DNA from: Flectobacillus sp. BAB-3569
GTDB taxonomy: Bacteria; Bacteroidota; Bacteroidia; Cytophagales; Spirosomataceae
Length of the DNA stretch: 64,000 bases
NCBI RefSeq assembly: GCF_002270355.1
Contig: NZ_NJFZ01000022.1
Span: forward strand, 1-64,000
Direction of reading: 5' to 3'
The translations under genes and the position numbers were made by a program. Position 1 is the first letter of the stretch. Every line of letters begins with the position of its first letter. The notes under the pieces were generated by a model. It saw nothing but the letters and a program-made list of their open reading frames with translations, did not search any database and was not told the DNA's origin. Shown one piece after another: positions 8,225 through 16,448 of this stretch.

Positions 8225-10801
8225 ATGCTAAAAAATGCTACTAAAATTTCCTTAGCTGTGTTGTCGCTTAGTGTTGCATTAAATGCTCAAGCACAAGACA
8301 AAAAAGGAGATTCAAAAGCTCCAGCTGCTACGCCAGCAGCGGCGGCAGCCCCTAAAGCAGATGCGCCTAAACCAGGTCCAAAGCCATATAAGGAGGTTAT
8401 TACTGATAAAGCAAAAACTTCAAAAGGTTTGTTTACTGTTCATAAAATTGAAGATAAATATTTCTTCGAGATTCCAGACTCTTTGATGGGTCGCGAAATT
8501 ATGACGATAACGCGCGTTTCTAAATCTGCTACAGTACCAGGTTCGGTAGGTTTGCCAGCTTATGGTGGTGAATTGCTAAACCGTCAGGTTATTCGTTTTG
8601 AGAAAGGACCAGATAATAAGGTTTTCTTGCGTGGGGTTCAGTATATCAATGTGTCGGCTGATTCAACACAACCAATTTACAAAGCTGTTCGCAACTCAAA
8701 CGTTGATCCAATTGCTCAGGCATTTGAAGTAAAAGCTTTCAAAAAGGATTCTATTTCAAAATCTACTAATACGGTAATTGATGTTTCGGATTTCTTCAAA
8801 AGCGAAAACCAAATTATCTCTTTGCCTCCTACGATTAAGTCGGCTTATAAATTGACTACTTTGGCTCCTGATCGTACATACTTGACTTCTATTAAAACAT
8901 ATCCTATCAATACCGAAATTAGAGCGGTTCGTACTTATAATGGTGCGCCTTCTATGCCTGGTGCTCCAAGTGCAATGCCTTCGATTTCTTTGCCTTCGGT
9001 AGCTACAACGGGTGTGATGACAATGGAAGTGAATACGTCAATGATTTTGTTGCCAAAAGTACCAATGAAGAAACGTAACTTCGACCCTCGTGTTGGTTTC
9101 TTCGCAAATGGTTACACTGTTTTTGATGAAAACTCACAAAGAACAGAAGATCAGACTTTTGCTGTTCGCTGGAGATTAGAGCCTAAAAATGCTGAAGATG
9201 CTGCAAAACAAAAGAGAGGTGAAATAATTGAGCCTAAAAAACCAATCATTTATTATATCGACCCAGCTACTCCTGCAAAATGGAGAAAATACTTGAAAGC
9301 TGGTATCGATGATTGGCAAAAAGCATTTGAAGCCGCTGGTTGGAAAAATGCAATTCGTGGTGAAATCTTGGCAGACAACGACACTACCATTAGCCTTGAA
9401 GACGCTCGCTATTCGGCAGTTCGTTATTTTGCTTCTGATATTGAAAATGCTTACGGTCCAAACGTTCATGACCCACGTTCAGGTGAAATTTTGGAAAGTC
9501 ATATCGGTTGGTACCACAACGTAATGAAGTTGTTGAAAAAATGGTATATGACTCAAGCAGCTGCCGTAGATCCTCGTGCTCGTAAAAGCAAATTTGATGA
9601 TGAGTTGATGGGCGATTTGATTCGTTTTGTATCATCTCACGAGGTTGGTCACACTTTGGGCTTGCGTCACAATTATGGTTCAAGCAGCACAGTTCCTGTA
9701 GAGAAACTTCGTGATCCAAAATGGATTGCTGAGCACGGGCACACGCCTTCGATAATGGACTATGCTCGTTTTAACTACGTTGCACAACCAGAAGATGGTG
9801 TAAAAGATTTGTATCCAAGAATTGGAGAATATGATATTTGGGCAATCAAATGGGGGTACCAAACATTAGACGGTGCTACTGCTGAAGACGACCAAAAGAC
9901 TTTGAGCAAAGAGTATATTCAAGAAATAGCGAAGAATCCAAGAATTTGGTTCGGTACAGAAACTAACCCTTACGATCCACGCTCACAAAGCGAATGTTTG
10001 GGTGACAACAATATGCTGGCGAGTGAATACGGTATCAAAAACTTGAAGCGTATTGTACCAAACTTGATTGATTGGACAAAAGAAGAAGCTCAAGATTATG
10101 ATATGTTGGCTGAATCATATAATGAAATCGTTACACAGTATCGTCGTTATATTGGTCATGTTGTGAAAAATGTTGGTGGTATTTTTGAAACACCAAAATC
10201 AGCAGATCAAACAGGCGTTGTGTATGAGCCAACACCAAAAGCTACGCAGAAAGAAGCTATTACTTGGTTGAACAAGTATGTATTTGATACACCAACTTGG
10301 TTATTGGAAGAGAAAATTATTGCTCGTATTCGCCCAGACCAAGGTTTGGATGCTATCTCAAGAATTCAAGATGCTGCATTGTCAAGCATTTTTGCAATCG
10401 ACCGTTTACAACGTTTGGTAGAAACGCAAGCAAAATATCCAACAGCTTATGGTATCGACGAAATGTTGACAGATGTAAAATCAAATGTTTTTGCAGAGCT
10501 TAAAACTAAAAAAGCAACAGATAGCTTCCGTCGTAACTTGCAGAAAAGCTATGTTGAGAAATTAATTGCTACAGCTAATGCTTCTGGTGCTTCTATGTCT
10601 GGTGGTTTCTCTTTCAGAGGTACTGTAGTTCCTCCAGCAGTTGACCCTCGTAAAACTGATATTGTATCGGTAAGCCGTGGACATTTGTTGGCATTGAAAG
10701 ATGAAGTAAAAGCTAGCTTGCCATTGATTCAAGACAAAATGACTAAGTATCATTTACAAGATATTTTGTTCAGAATTGAAAAAGGCTTAGATCCAAAATA
10801 A
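8225..10801 (+). CDS. Secreted zinc-dependent metalloprotease (metzincin, DUF5117/DUF5118 type)
   Basis: The 858-residue protein has a signal peptide ending AQAQ (about residue 24), then a low-complexity Ala/Pro/Lys linker (25-58). The catalytic zinc site HEVGHTLGLRH is at residues 472-482, the long HExxHxxGxxH form of metzincins. A Met-turn candidate, SIMDYARF, follows near residue 510, about 30 residues on, as expected. The N-terminal domain resembles DUF5118/DUF5117, which accompany this peptidase in Bacteroidota. It is probably periplasmic or surface-associated, because no T9SS C-terminal domain is present. The coding sequence has unusually regular codon choice (GCT, GGT, CGT), suggesting high expression. 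The substrate is unknown. Confidence 0.9.
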   Translation: MLKNATKISLAVLSLSVALNAQAQDKKGDSKAPAATPAAAAAPKADAPKPGPKPYKEVITDKAKTSKGLFTVHKIEDKYFFEIPDSLMGREIMTITRVSKSATVPGSVGLPAYGGELLNRQVIRFEKGPDNKVFLRGVQYINVSADSTQPIYKAVRNSNVDPIAQAFEVKAFKKDSISKSTNTVIDVSDFFKSENQIISLPPTIKSAYKLTTLAPDRTYLTSIKTYPINTEIRAVRTYNGAPSMPGAPSAMPSISLPSVATTGVMTMEVNTSMILLPKVPMKKRNFDPRVGFFANGYTVFDENSQRTEDQTFAVRWRLEPKNAEDAAKQKRGEIIEPKKPIIYYIDPATPAKWRKYLKAGIDDWQKAFEAAGWKNAIRGEILADNDTTISLEDARYSAVRYFASDIENAYGPNVHDPRSGEILESHIGWYHNVMKLLKKWYMTQAAAVDPRARKSKFDDELMGDLIRFVSSHEVGHTLGLRHNYGSSSTVPVEKLRDPKWIAEHGHTPSIMDYARFNYVAQPEDGVKDLYPRIGEYDIWAIKWGYQTLDGATAEDDQKTLSKEYIQEIAKNPRIWFGTETNPYDPRSQSECLGDNNMLASEYGIKNLKRIVPNLIDWTKEEAQDYDMLAESYNEIVTQYRRYIGHVVKNVGGIFETPKSADQTGVVYEPTPKATQKEAITWLNKYVFDTPTWLLEEKIIARIRPDQGLDAISRIQDAALSSIFAIDRLQRLVETQAKYPTAYGIDEMLTDVKSNVFAELKTKKATDSFRRNLQKSYVEKLIATANASGASMSGGFSFRGTVVPPAVDPRKTDIVSVSRGHLLALKDEVKASLPLIQDKMTKYHLQDILFRIEKGLDPK

Positions 10802-10890
10802 TCAATAGCCAAAATGCACAGAGGCATATTCTGTAGATACATCGTATGAAATGCTTCTGTGTTTAAACTATTGAGTACAATGAATTCACG

Positions 10891-10921
10891 AAAATCCCAC
10901 TAGCAATAGTGGGATTTTTGC
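10891..10921 (+). terminator. Rho-independent terminator after metalloprotease gene
   Basis: AAAATCCCACTA (10891-10902) and TAGTGGGATTTT (10907-10918) form a perfect 12-bp stem with a GCAA loop, followed by TTG and a T-rich stretch. Confidence 0.8.
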
Positions 10922-10972
10922 TTTATATGGTAACTTTATTGCGGAATAAGATAGAGAAAATCAATTAATGAA

Positions 10973-11881
10973 ATGGACTTTGGAAAACTTTCGAAATTTG
11001 ATGTAGGGCGTGTCGATTTTACTCTCTTACAAGATAATACCTTTAATTTGGAGGTATTAGATGGAACACAAAAGACAAAACCTAAAGTCTGGATAGGATG
11101 TCCCATTTGGGCTAATAAAGAATGGAATGGGAAAATATATCCTTTTACTGCCAAAAATCAAGATTACCTTTCTTTATATGCCAAGCAATTCAACACAATT
11201 GAATTGAATGTGACGCACTACCAAATACCCAATGAAGAAACTATTCAGCGCTGGGTTACCGAAACAGGAAATGACTTTTTGTTTTGCCCAAAATTCCCGC
11301 AGGTGATTTCGCATGATAAACAGCTCCAAAATGCACAAGAACTAAGTCAGTTGTTTTGTAATAGTATTTTGTCGTTAGGCGATAGGTTAGGTTCGAGCTT
11401 TTTGCAATTGGCTCCACAATTTGGTCCAAGACAATTACCCATTTTAGAGAAATATATTCAAACGATACCCCAGCAATTAAAATTCTCGGTGGAATTCCGA
11501 AATGAAGATTGGTTTAAAAATCCAACTATTTGGCAAAATACCCTTCAAATGCTCAAATCCTATCAAGTTGGAACAGTCATAACCGACGTAGCTGGACGAC
11601 GTGATGTTTGTCATCAGAGCCTGAGCACCACTACTGCAATGATTCGTTGGGTTGGCAATGAGCATCCTTCTGATTATAAACGAATAGATGAGTGGGTACA
11701 AAGAATCAAACAATGGTTGGATACTGGCTTAGAAGAATTATACATTTTTGTACATATCTGTGAAAATACCATTGCGCCCGAAATGGCGAATTATTGGATT
11801 CAGGAGCTAAATTTGCATTGTAATTTGGCGATTAATCCTCCCAAATTTTTACCCAAAATAGAACAAATGAGCTTGTTTTAA
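10973..11881 (+). CDS. DUF72 (YecE-like) TIM-barrel protein
   Basis: The 302-residue protein matches the DUF72/YecE family: WIGCPIWANKEWNGKIYPF near the N-terminus, the LNVTHYQIP segment, and LKFSVEFRNEDWF with the conserved EFR. These are features of the TIM-barrel fold assigned to the family. The biochemical role of DUF72 is not established. The gene stands alone on its transcript: a strong terminator lies before it, and the his leader begins 54 nt after its stop codon. No ribosome-binding site stands out, which is usual for this phylum. Confidence 0.85.
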   Translation: MDFGKLSKFDVGRVDFTLLQDNTFNLEVLDGTQKTKPKVWIGCPIWANKEWNGKIYPFTAKNQDYLSLYAKQFNTIELNVTHYQIPNEETIQRWVTETGNDFLFCPKFPQVISHDKQLQNAQELSQLFCNSILSLGDRLGSSFLQLAPQFGPRQLPILEKYIQTIPQQLKFSVEFRNEDWFKNPTIWQNTLQMLKSYQVGTVITDVAGRRDVCHQSLSTTTAMIRWVGNEHPSDYKRIDEWVQRIKQWLDTGLEELYIFVHICENTIAPEMANYWIQELNLHCNLAINPPKFLPKIEQMSLF

Positions 11882-11934
11882 GGATGATATAAATGCTTGA
11901 ATCGCAGATAAATGCAAAAATAGATAGATAATAC

Positions 11935-11965
11935 TTGGTGTTTGTATATTCTTCGTCTAACTTTG
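11935..11965 (+). promoter_or_regulatory. Predicted promoter of the his attenuator/operon
   Basis: TTG at 11935-11937, a 20-nt spacer and TAACTTTG at 11958-11965 fit the Bacteroidota TTTG/TAnnTTTG promoter. Transcription would begin within a few bases of the leader ATG at 11970, so the leader mRNA would have almost no 5' untranslated region. Confidence 0.6.
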
Positions 11966-11969
11966 CGCC

Positions 11970-12014
11970 ATGAACAGCACAATTACACATCATCATCACC
12001 ACTTAATTTCCTAA
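11970..12014 (+). CDS. hisL: His operon leader peptide (five tandem His codons)
   Basis: The reading frame is ATG AAC AGC ACA ATT ACA, then CAT CAT CAT CAC CAC, then TTA ATT TCC TAA. It encodes MNSTITHHHHHLIS, 14 residues, with the five His codons at 11988-12002. It lies upstream of hisH with a 16-bp terminator between them, the arrangement of a ribosome-stalling attenuator leader. Starvation for His-tRNA should halt the ribosome on the His run before the stop codon and leave the adjacent 12018-12027 segment free to form an antiterminator. The peptide itself is not expected to have another role. It is too short for ordinary gene callers. Confidence 0.9.
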   Translation: MNSTITHHHHHLIS

Positions 12015-12017
12015 ACG

Positions 12018-12089
12018 GGAATGGGCTGATGCGTGTTTGTGCCATTTTGAAGAATTGAATTATTCAAAATATACAAAAAGCCTGATTCC
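12018..12089 (+). promoter_or_regulatory. His attenuator: antiterminator pairing region
   Basis: GGAATGGGCT (12018-12027), just past the leader stop codon, is complementary to AGCCT-G-ATTCC (12079-12089): ten pairs, one of them a G-U pair, with a single bulged G84. The 3' partner is the 5' arm and loop edge of the terminator, so the two structures exclude each other. A ribosome finishing at the stop codon (12012-12014) would cover 12018-12027 and favour termination. A ribosome stalled on the His codons would leave it free. A small intervening hairpin, ATTTTGAA/TTCAAAAT, lies at about 12043-12069. Confidence 0.75.
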
Positions 12090-12115
12090 TTACCGAGTCA
12101 GGCTTTTTGTATTTT
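12073..12115 (+). terminator. His attenuator terminator hairpin
   Basis: ACAAAAAGCCTGA (12073-12085) is perfectly complementary to TCAGGCTTTTTGT (12098-12110). Three more pairs (T-G, T-A, C-G) extend the stem to 16 bp with a 6-nt loop. The T-run in the 3' arm and the position 70 nt before hisH make it a regulated rather than a simple end-of-gene terminator. Confidence 0.88.
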
Positions 12116-12180
12116 GGCAGTATCCTAAAAATTACTTTGAAGGCTCTAACCGATAAGCCTGACCATAAATTTTACCGTAA

Positions 12181-12765
12181 ATGAAAACTGTAATTATTAA
12201 GTATAATGCTGGTAATGTTCAAAGTGTTATGTACGCCATGGATCGCATTGGCGCATCTTATCTTTGGACTGACGATGAGCAAGAAATTCGTACTGCCGAT
12301 AAAGTTATTTTCCCTGGTGTTGGCGAGGCAAGTACTGCTATGAGCTATTTAAGAGAAAAAGGCTTGGATAAAGTTATTCCTTCTTTGACACAACCTGTAC
12401 TTGGTACGTGTGTAGGTATGCAATTGATGTGTCGTCATTCTGAAGAAAATAATACCACTTGTATGGGAATTTTTGATTTGGATGTAAAGCGATTTGATTC
12501 TAGCAATTTTAAAGTCCCACATGTGGGTTGGAACAATATTTACAATCTCAAAACGGAATTGACACAAGGCTTGCGCGAGGATAGCTATATGTATTTTGTA
12601 CATAGTTATTTTGCTGAATTGAGTCCCTATACCGTTGCAGAATGTAATTATGTACAACCATTTTCGGCAATGCTTCAAAAGGATAACTTCTATGCAGCGC
12701 AATTTCATACAGAAATTAGTGGAAAAGAAGGTCAGTTGATTTTAGAAAACTTCCTGAAGCTGTAA
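12181..12765 (+). CDS. hisH: Imidazole glycerol phosphate synthase, glutaminase subunit HisH
   Basis: The 194-residue class-I glutamine amidotransferase supplies ammonia to HisF for the fifth step of histidine synthesis. The nucleophile lies in LGTCVGMQLM (C77), and the partner His and Glu in QFHTEIS (H176, E178). The oxyanion region FPGVGEA is at 44-50. Length is normal for HisH. It is the first structural gene after the attenuator. The early pathway genes (hisG, D, C, B), which often precede hisH in Bacteroidota, are absent from this window, so the operon here is only the H-A-F-IE block. Confidence 0.96.
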   Translation: MKTVIIKYNAGNVQSVMYAMDRIGASYLWTDDEQEIRTADKVIFPGVGEASTAMSYLREKGLDKVIPSLTQPVLGTCVGMQLMCRHSEENNTTCMGIFDLDVKRFDSSNFKVPHVGWNNIYNLKTELTQGLREDSYMYFVHSYFAELSPYTVAECNYVQPFSAMLQKDNFYAAQFHTEISGKEGQLILENFLKL

Positions 12766-12787
12766 CTCATTAGTAAAGAAATCATTT

Positions 12788-12818
12788 TTGCTCAAGCTTT
12801 TAGCTTGTTGCTCAACAT
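12788..12818. repeat. Short palindrome in hisH-hisA spacer
   Basis: CAAGCTTTTAGCTTG forms a small hairpin flanked by GCTCAA copies on both sides (TTGCTCAAGC...TTGTTGCTCAA). It has no T-tail, so it is a minor intergenic palindrome or processing site rather than a terminator. Confidence 0.45.
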
Positions 12819-12836
12819 AAACAGAACAATATTGCG

Positions 12837-13559
12837 ATGATTCAGATTATTCCAGCAATTGATATTATCGATGGCAAGTGTGTACGTCTTACCCAAGGAG
12901 ATTATTCTCAGAAAAAAACTTATAACGAAAATCCATTAGAAGTTGCCAAGTCATTTGAAGATGCAGGTATTCAGCGTTTGCATTTGGTAGATTTGGACGG
13001 TGCCAAGCAAAAGCGTATTATCAACCATAAAGTTCTTGAAACAATCGTCAACAAAACCAGCTTACATATTGATTTTGGAGGAGGTGTACAGTCAGACGAA
13101 ATGATTCAGTTGGCTTTTGATTATGGTGCCAAACAAGTAACAGGTGGTAGCGTAGCAGTAAAAAATCCAGAATTGTTCGAAAAATGGTTACAAGAATATG
13201 GTGGTGAAAAAATCATATTAGGCGCAGATGCCAAAGATGAAAAAATCGCTATTTCAGGATGGGAAGAGTCAACAGAAAAATCAGTATATGATTTTGTAGG
13301 AGAATATATTGCTAAAGGAGCAAAATATACGATTTCAACAGATGTAGCCAAAGATGGTTTATTACAAGGACCAAGTTTTGACTTATACCAAAAACTTCAA
13401 GACCGTTTTGCTGACTTACATATCATTGCGAGTGGTGGAGTATCTGAATTGAAAGATATTATTCAGTTAAACGAAATGAATGTCTTTGGTGTAATCGTAG
13501 GAAAAGCTATTTACGAAGGGCGTATTACTTTGAAGCAATTAGCCGATTTTCATAAATAG
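12837..13559 (+). CDS. hisA: ProFAR isomerase HisA
   Basis: The 240-residue TIM-barrel enzyme isomerises ProFAR to PRFAR, the fourth step of histidine synthesis. The catalytic aspartates are visible as D9 in IPAIDIIDGKCVRL and D131 in ILGADAKD. The two phosphate-binding turns appear as DFGGGVQS and IASGGVSEL. The start follows hisH by 71 nt. Length and motifs are entirely typical. Confidence 0.96.
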   Translation: MIQIIPAIDIIDGKCVRLTQGDYSQKKTYNENPLEVAKSFEDAGIQRLHLVDLDGAKQKRIINHKVLETIVNKTSLHIDFGGGVQSDEMIQLAFDYGAKQVTGGSVAVKNPELFEKWLQEYGGEKIILGADAKDEKIAISGWEESTEKSVYDFVGEYIAKGAKYTISTDVAKDGLLQGPSFDLYQKLQDRFADLHIIASGGVSELKDIIQLNEMNVFGVIVGKAIYEGRITLKQLADFHK

Positions 13560-13645
13560 AGGGTATTAGTTAACAGTATATCAGTTATTAGATTGCAATT
13601 ATAAGCAAATTGATATGCTCGGAGTGTATTAATGTAAAATAAAAT

Positions 13646-13678
13646 TGCCTGAATACGCTTTAGACCTAAAGCCTAGTT
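13646..13678. repeat. Intergenic repeat, family B (GCCTAAAGC type)
   Basis: TGCCTGAATACGCTTTAGACC is followed by TAAAGCCTAG. It shares the GCCTAA/TAAAGC words and internal GCTTTAG/CTAAAGC inversion with elements at 22668-22752, 26561-26600 and 50677-50713. Confidence 0.45.
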
Positions 13679-13723
13679 TGAATAAAATGCCTACTAATTT
13701 AAGTTTACTTACAACTTCTTATC

Positions 13724-14479
13724 ATGCTAACGAAAAGAATTATTCCTTGTTTGGACATAAAAGACGGTAGAACTGTAAAAGGAACTAACTTCGTTAATCT
13801 CCGCGATGCTGGCGACCCTGTAGAATTGGGTGCTATTTACGCCGAACAAGGAGCTGACGAATTGGTATTTTTAGATATTACCGCAACAGTAGATAACCGT
13901 AAAACCTTGATTGATTTGGTGCGCAATGTAGCACGCCATGTCAATATCCCTTTTACGGTAGGCGGAGGAATCTCTTCCATCGACGATGTTTCGGCATTAT
14001 TGAATGCGGGTGCTGATAAAGTTTCAATTAATTCCTCGGCCGTTCGTCGACCAGAATTGATTAACGAACTAGCACTACAATTTGGTTCTCAATGTATTAT
14101 CGTTGCAATTGATACTCGATTTGTAGAAGGCGAACATATCGTGCATACACATGGTGGACGCAAACCTACCGAATTGCGTACTATTGCATGGGCAAAAGAA
14201 GTAGAAGATCGTGGAGCTGGTGAAATTCTGTTGACTTCTATGGATACAGATGGCACAAAAGCTGGTTTTGCCAATGAGCTTACCGCTACTATTTCTGCAA
14301 ATTCTTCTATTCCAATTATTGCTTCTGGTGGTGCTGGAACCATGGAGCATTTTACAGAAGTATTTACTGCCGGAAAAGCTGATGCTGGATTAGCTGCAAG
14401 TATCTTCCATTTTAAAGAAATAGATATTATTGAACTAAAACAGTACCTTCAAAAACAAGGAATTTCAGTAAGATTATAA
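13724..14479 (+). CDS. hisF: Imidazole glycerol phosphate synthase, cyclase subunit HisF
   Basis: The 251-residue TIM barrel combines PRFAR with ammonia from HisH to give imidazole glycerol phosphate and AICAR. Catalytic residues D11 ([15 protein letters not shown]) and D130 (IVAIDTRF) are present, as are the phosphate loops TVGGGIS and IASGGAG. It lies 164 nt after hisA; the spacer carries an intergenic repeat. It should form the HisHF complex with the 12181-12765 product. Confidence 0.97.
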   Translation: MLTKRIIPCLDIKDGRTVKGTNFVNLRDAGDPVELGAIYAEQGADELVFLDITATVDNRKTLIDLVRNVARHVNIPFTVGGGISSIDDVSALLNAGADKVSINSSAVRRPELINELALQFGSQCIIVAIDTRFVEGEHIVHTHGGRKPTELRTIAWAKEVEDRGAGEILLTSMDTDGTKAGFANELTATISANSSIPIIASGGAGTMEHFTEVFTAGKADAGLAASIFHFKEIDIIELKQYLQKQGISVRL

Positions 14480-14498
14480 ATAATTCAAAATTGTAGAA

Positions 14499-14556
14499 GA
14501 TGAATTGTGAATGATGTCATTTACAACTTATCGTTTGCAATTCATCATTCACATTT
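14499..14556. repeat. Intergenic fold-back, family A (GAATTGTGAATGATG type)
   Basis: GATGAATTGTGAATGATG (14499-14516) is followed by the partly complementary GCAATTCATCATTCAC (14537-14552). GTGAATGATG pairs exactly with CATCATTCAC. Related sequence recurs at 20132, 31918, 33111, 38097, 44045, 56680, 57064 and 61671. Confidence 0.6.
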
Positions 14557-14570
14557 ATCAATAAAGAGCT

Positions 14571-15170
14571 ATGCAATTAGATTTTGAAAAACAAGGAGGC
14601 TTGATTCCTGCCGTTATTCAAGATGCCAAATCCGACAAAGTATTAATGTTGGGATATATGAATCAAGAGGCGTTGGAAAAAACAGAGAAAGAAGGTGTGG
14701 TTACATTCTTCAGTCGTTCAAAGCAACGTCTTTGGACTAAGGGAGAAACCTCAGATAATTTTCTACATGTAGTCGAAATTTTGAAAGACTGTGATGAAGA
14801 TACACTTTTAATTAAAGTTAATCCAGCTGGTCCTACTTGTCACACAGGTGCTGACACTTGTTGGAATGAGGTAAATGCACCAGGGCAGGCAGGTTGGTTG
14901 AATTACTTGAAAGCTGTCATTCGTGAGCGTAAAAATAACCCTTCCGAAAAATCATACACAGCAAGTTTGTTTGAAAAAGGAACCAATAAAATTGCCCAAA
15001 AAGTAGGGGAGGAGGCTGTCGAGCTAGTGATTGAAGCAATGGACAACAACAATGATTTGTTTAAGGGCGAAGCCGCAGACTTATTGTTTCACTATTTGGT
15101 ATTGTTAGAGCAGAGAGGTATTGATTTTGACGAAATCATTGACGTACTTCGTAAAAGACATAGCAAGTAG
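14571..15170 (+). CDS. hisIE: Bifunctional phosphoribosyl-AMP cyclohydrolase / phosphoribosyl-ATP pyrophosphatase
   Basis: The 199-residue fused enzyme catalyses the second and third steps of histidine synthesis. The N-terminal HisI half (about 1-105) holds GYMNQEAL, FFSRSKQRLWTKGETS and the metal-binding Cys motif GPTCHTGADTCW. The C-terminal HisE half (about 108-199) holds EEAVELVIEAMDNN and GEAADLLFHYLVLL, the all-alpha NTP-pyrophosphatase fold. The fusion is the common form in Bacteroidota. It is the last his gene of the block. Confidence 0.96.
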   Translation: MQLDFEKQGGLIPAVIQDAKSDKVLMLGYMNQEALEKTEKEGVVTFFSRSKQRLWTKGETSDNFLHVVEILKDCDEDTLLIKVNPAGPTCHTGADTCWNEVNAPGQAGWLNYLKAVIRERKNNPSEKSYTASLFEKGTNKIAQKVGEEAVELVIEAMDNNNDLFKGEAADLLFHYLVLLEQRGIDFDEIIDVLRKRHSK

Positions 15171-15214
15171 CTATTGTCGAAGCTCAAACATCTTCAAACC
15201 TTTTTATAAAAACA

Positions 15215-15559
15215 ATGGTCAATTTCATCATTAAGTATTTATTGATTGCGATTGCTGTGATTGTATTTGCCAAATACATCGATGGTATCGTAATTCAGGA
15301 TGATAACTTTGTTATATCCTTGAAGGTGGCTCTAGCGATGGGTTTTGTAAATACCTTCCTCAAGCCTGTTCTCAAAATTATTAGCTTTCCTATTACTATC
15401 CTTAGCTTAGGATTATTTTTATTAGTAATCAATGTGATTCTGGTGTATTTGGTATCACATTTTGTTACAGGTTTTAATGTCCACGGATTTTTACCTCCCT
15501 TATTATTCAGCTTTGGTATCTCTGTGGTATCCACAATTTTAGGGTGGATTTTAGACTAA
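15215..15559 (+). CDS. Phage holin family 4-like small membrane protein
   Basis: The 114-residue hydrophobic protein has about four transmembrane segments and the pattern GFVNTFLKPVLKIISFPITILSLGLFLLVINVIL. This is characteristic of the widespread YvlD/phage-holin-4 family (DUF360-like), present in most bacteria with no phage nearby. Function is unknown, possibly envelope homeostasis. It follows hisIE by 44 nt with no terminator between, so it is probably co-transcribed with the his genes. Confidence 0.8.
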   Translation: MVNFIIKYLLIAIAVIVFAKYIDGIVIQDDNFVISLKVALAMGFVNTFLKPVLKIISFPITILSLGLFLLVINVILVYLVSHFVTGFNVHGFLPPLLFSFGISVVSTILGWILD

Positions 15560-15569
15560 TGAAAAATGA

Positions 15570-15604
15570 GTAAACCTTAATTAAAATAAGGTTTACTTTT
15601 TTTT
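15570..15604 (+). terminator. Terminator of the his transcript
   Basis: GTAAACCTTA (15570-15579) pairs with TAAGGTTTAC (15587-15596), followed by a long T-run. It marks the end of the hisH-to-membrane-protein unit. Confidence 0.8.
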
Positions 15605-15892
15605 ACGTGCCATTTTTGGTACAGAAAAAGAAAATGTTTGATTAATGGTAAAATAAGGGATTTTATTTTAAAACCTTCATTATTCTTCCTATCTTCGTGC
15701 CCTCCAAAATACACTCACTTTTCTTTTTGGCATATTTTTTGAATTGTTAGCCAACAAATTGCAAGATAAATAGTTATGTCTTTTGTGTTACCCTTGACTA
15801 GAACCGCCAATGTGGTCAAGAGCACAAACCTGACAGGGTTTGTCCGATTGATAATTAATTGAGTAGTTACATTTGAATTAGTCTATTAACAC
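15605..15892. other. AT-rich spacer with a palindrome, no gene seen
   Basis: Between the his terminator and the TonB-like gene I see no coding frame. The right half carries a palindromic element (15793-15848, listed separately). No consensus promoter pair stands out. Confidence 0.4.
15793..15848. repeat. Compound intergenic palindrome
   Basis: CTTGAC (15793-15798) pairs with GTCAAG (15815-15820). The next unit, ACAAACC-TGACA-GGGTTTGT (15824-15843), is a second palindrome. The AAACCTGACAGGGTTT core has the look of a dispersed intergenic element. It lacks the T-tail of a terminator. Confidence 0.5.
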
Positions 15893-16396
15893 ATGAAAAA
15901 GATCCTTCTTTTATTTTTAATCTCGTTACTTACATTTCAAATACAAGCTCAAAAGAGTAAGTATGTTTCATCGACCATCAAGCCACAAGAGCGTTCTAAT
16001 ATTGAAAAGTCGCTCAATTGGGCATCTACATCATCTCAACATATTTCTGATACAAGAGGCTACGAAATTGGAGTTAGTGCAGCTCCTGTTGATAGAGATT
16101 CTATCTATCACGAGGTTGATATTGCACCTTCTTTTCCTGGTGGAGATGAGTCGATACGTCGATTTATTGCACAAAACCTTATTAGACCGAAAGGGTCAAA
16201 AGGTGAGGTTGTTTTGGTGAAGTTCTTAGTTGAACGCTATGGTGAAATTAGTAAAGTTCATATTGTAGAAAGTAATGGCGACCCTCAAATCAGCGCTGAA
16301 GCAATCAGAGTTGTGAAAAAAATGGGGTCATGGAATCCTGGTAAAATTAGAGGGGTAGAGGTAGCATCTTATTATGTGTTACCTGTAAGATTTTAA
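15893..16396 (+). CDS. TonB C-terminal-domain protein (secreted)
   Basis: The 167-residue protein has a signal peptide (LLLFLISLLTFQIQAQ) and a C-terminal TonB domain. The domain runs from FPGGDESIRRFIAQNLIRP through VKFLVERYGEISKVHIVESNGDPQISAEAIRVVKKMGSWNPG to the final beta strand. It lacks the N-terminal membrane anchor plus proline-rich linker of a classical TonB, and a cleavable signal would leave it periplasmic. This stand-alone form is common in Bacteroidota; its partner receptor is not evident here. Confidence 0.82.
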   Translation: MKKILLLFLISLLTFQIQAQKSKYVSSTIKPQERSNIEKSLNWASTSSQHISDTRGYEIGVSAAPVDRDSIYHEVDIAPSFPGGDESIRRFIAQNLIRPKGSKGEVVLVKFLVERYGEISKVHIVESNGDPQISAEAIRVVKKMGSWNPGKIRGVEVASYYVLPVRF

Positions 16397-16419
16397 GAAT
16401 GTAACTTATAGACATAAAC

Positions 16420-16448
16420 AAAAAGGCTCGAATTTCGAGCCTTTTTTT
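16420..16448. terminator. Bidirectional terminator between convergent genes
   Basis: AAAAAGGCTCGA (16420-16431) and TCGAGCCTTTTT (16435-16446) form a perfect 12-bp stem with a 3-nt loop. It serves both the TonB-like gene and the minus-strand lipoprotein gene, whose stop codon abuts it. Confidence 0.85.

Noticed and set aside
9390-9719. Minus-strand open frame of 109 codons inside the metalloprotease gene
   Set aside because: Antisense to the catalytic domain of a clear protease; composition typical of a shadow frame.
15215-15559. Phage holin gene as evidence of a prophage
   Set aside because: This holin-4-like family is a common chromosomal membrane protein, and no phage structural, integrase or lysis gene is near.
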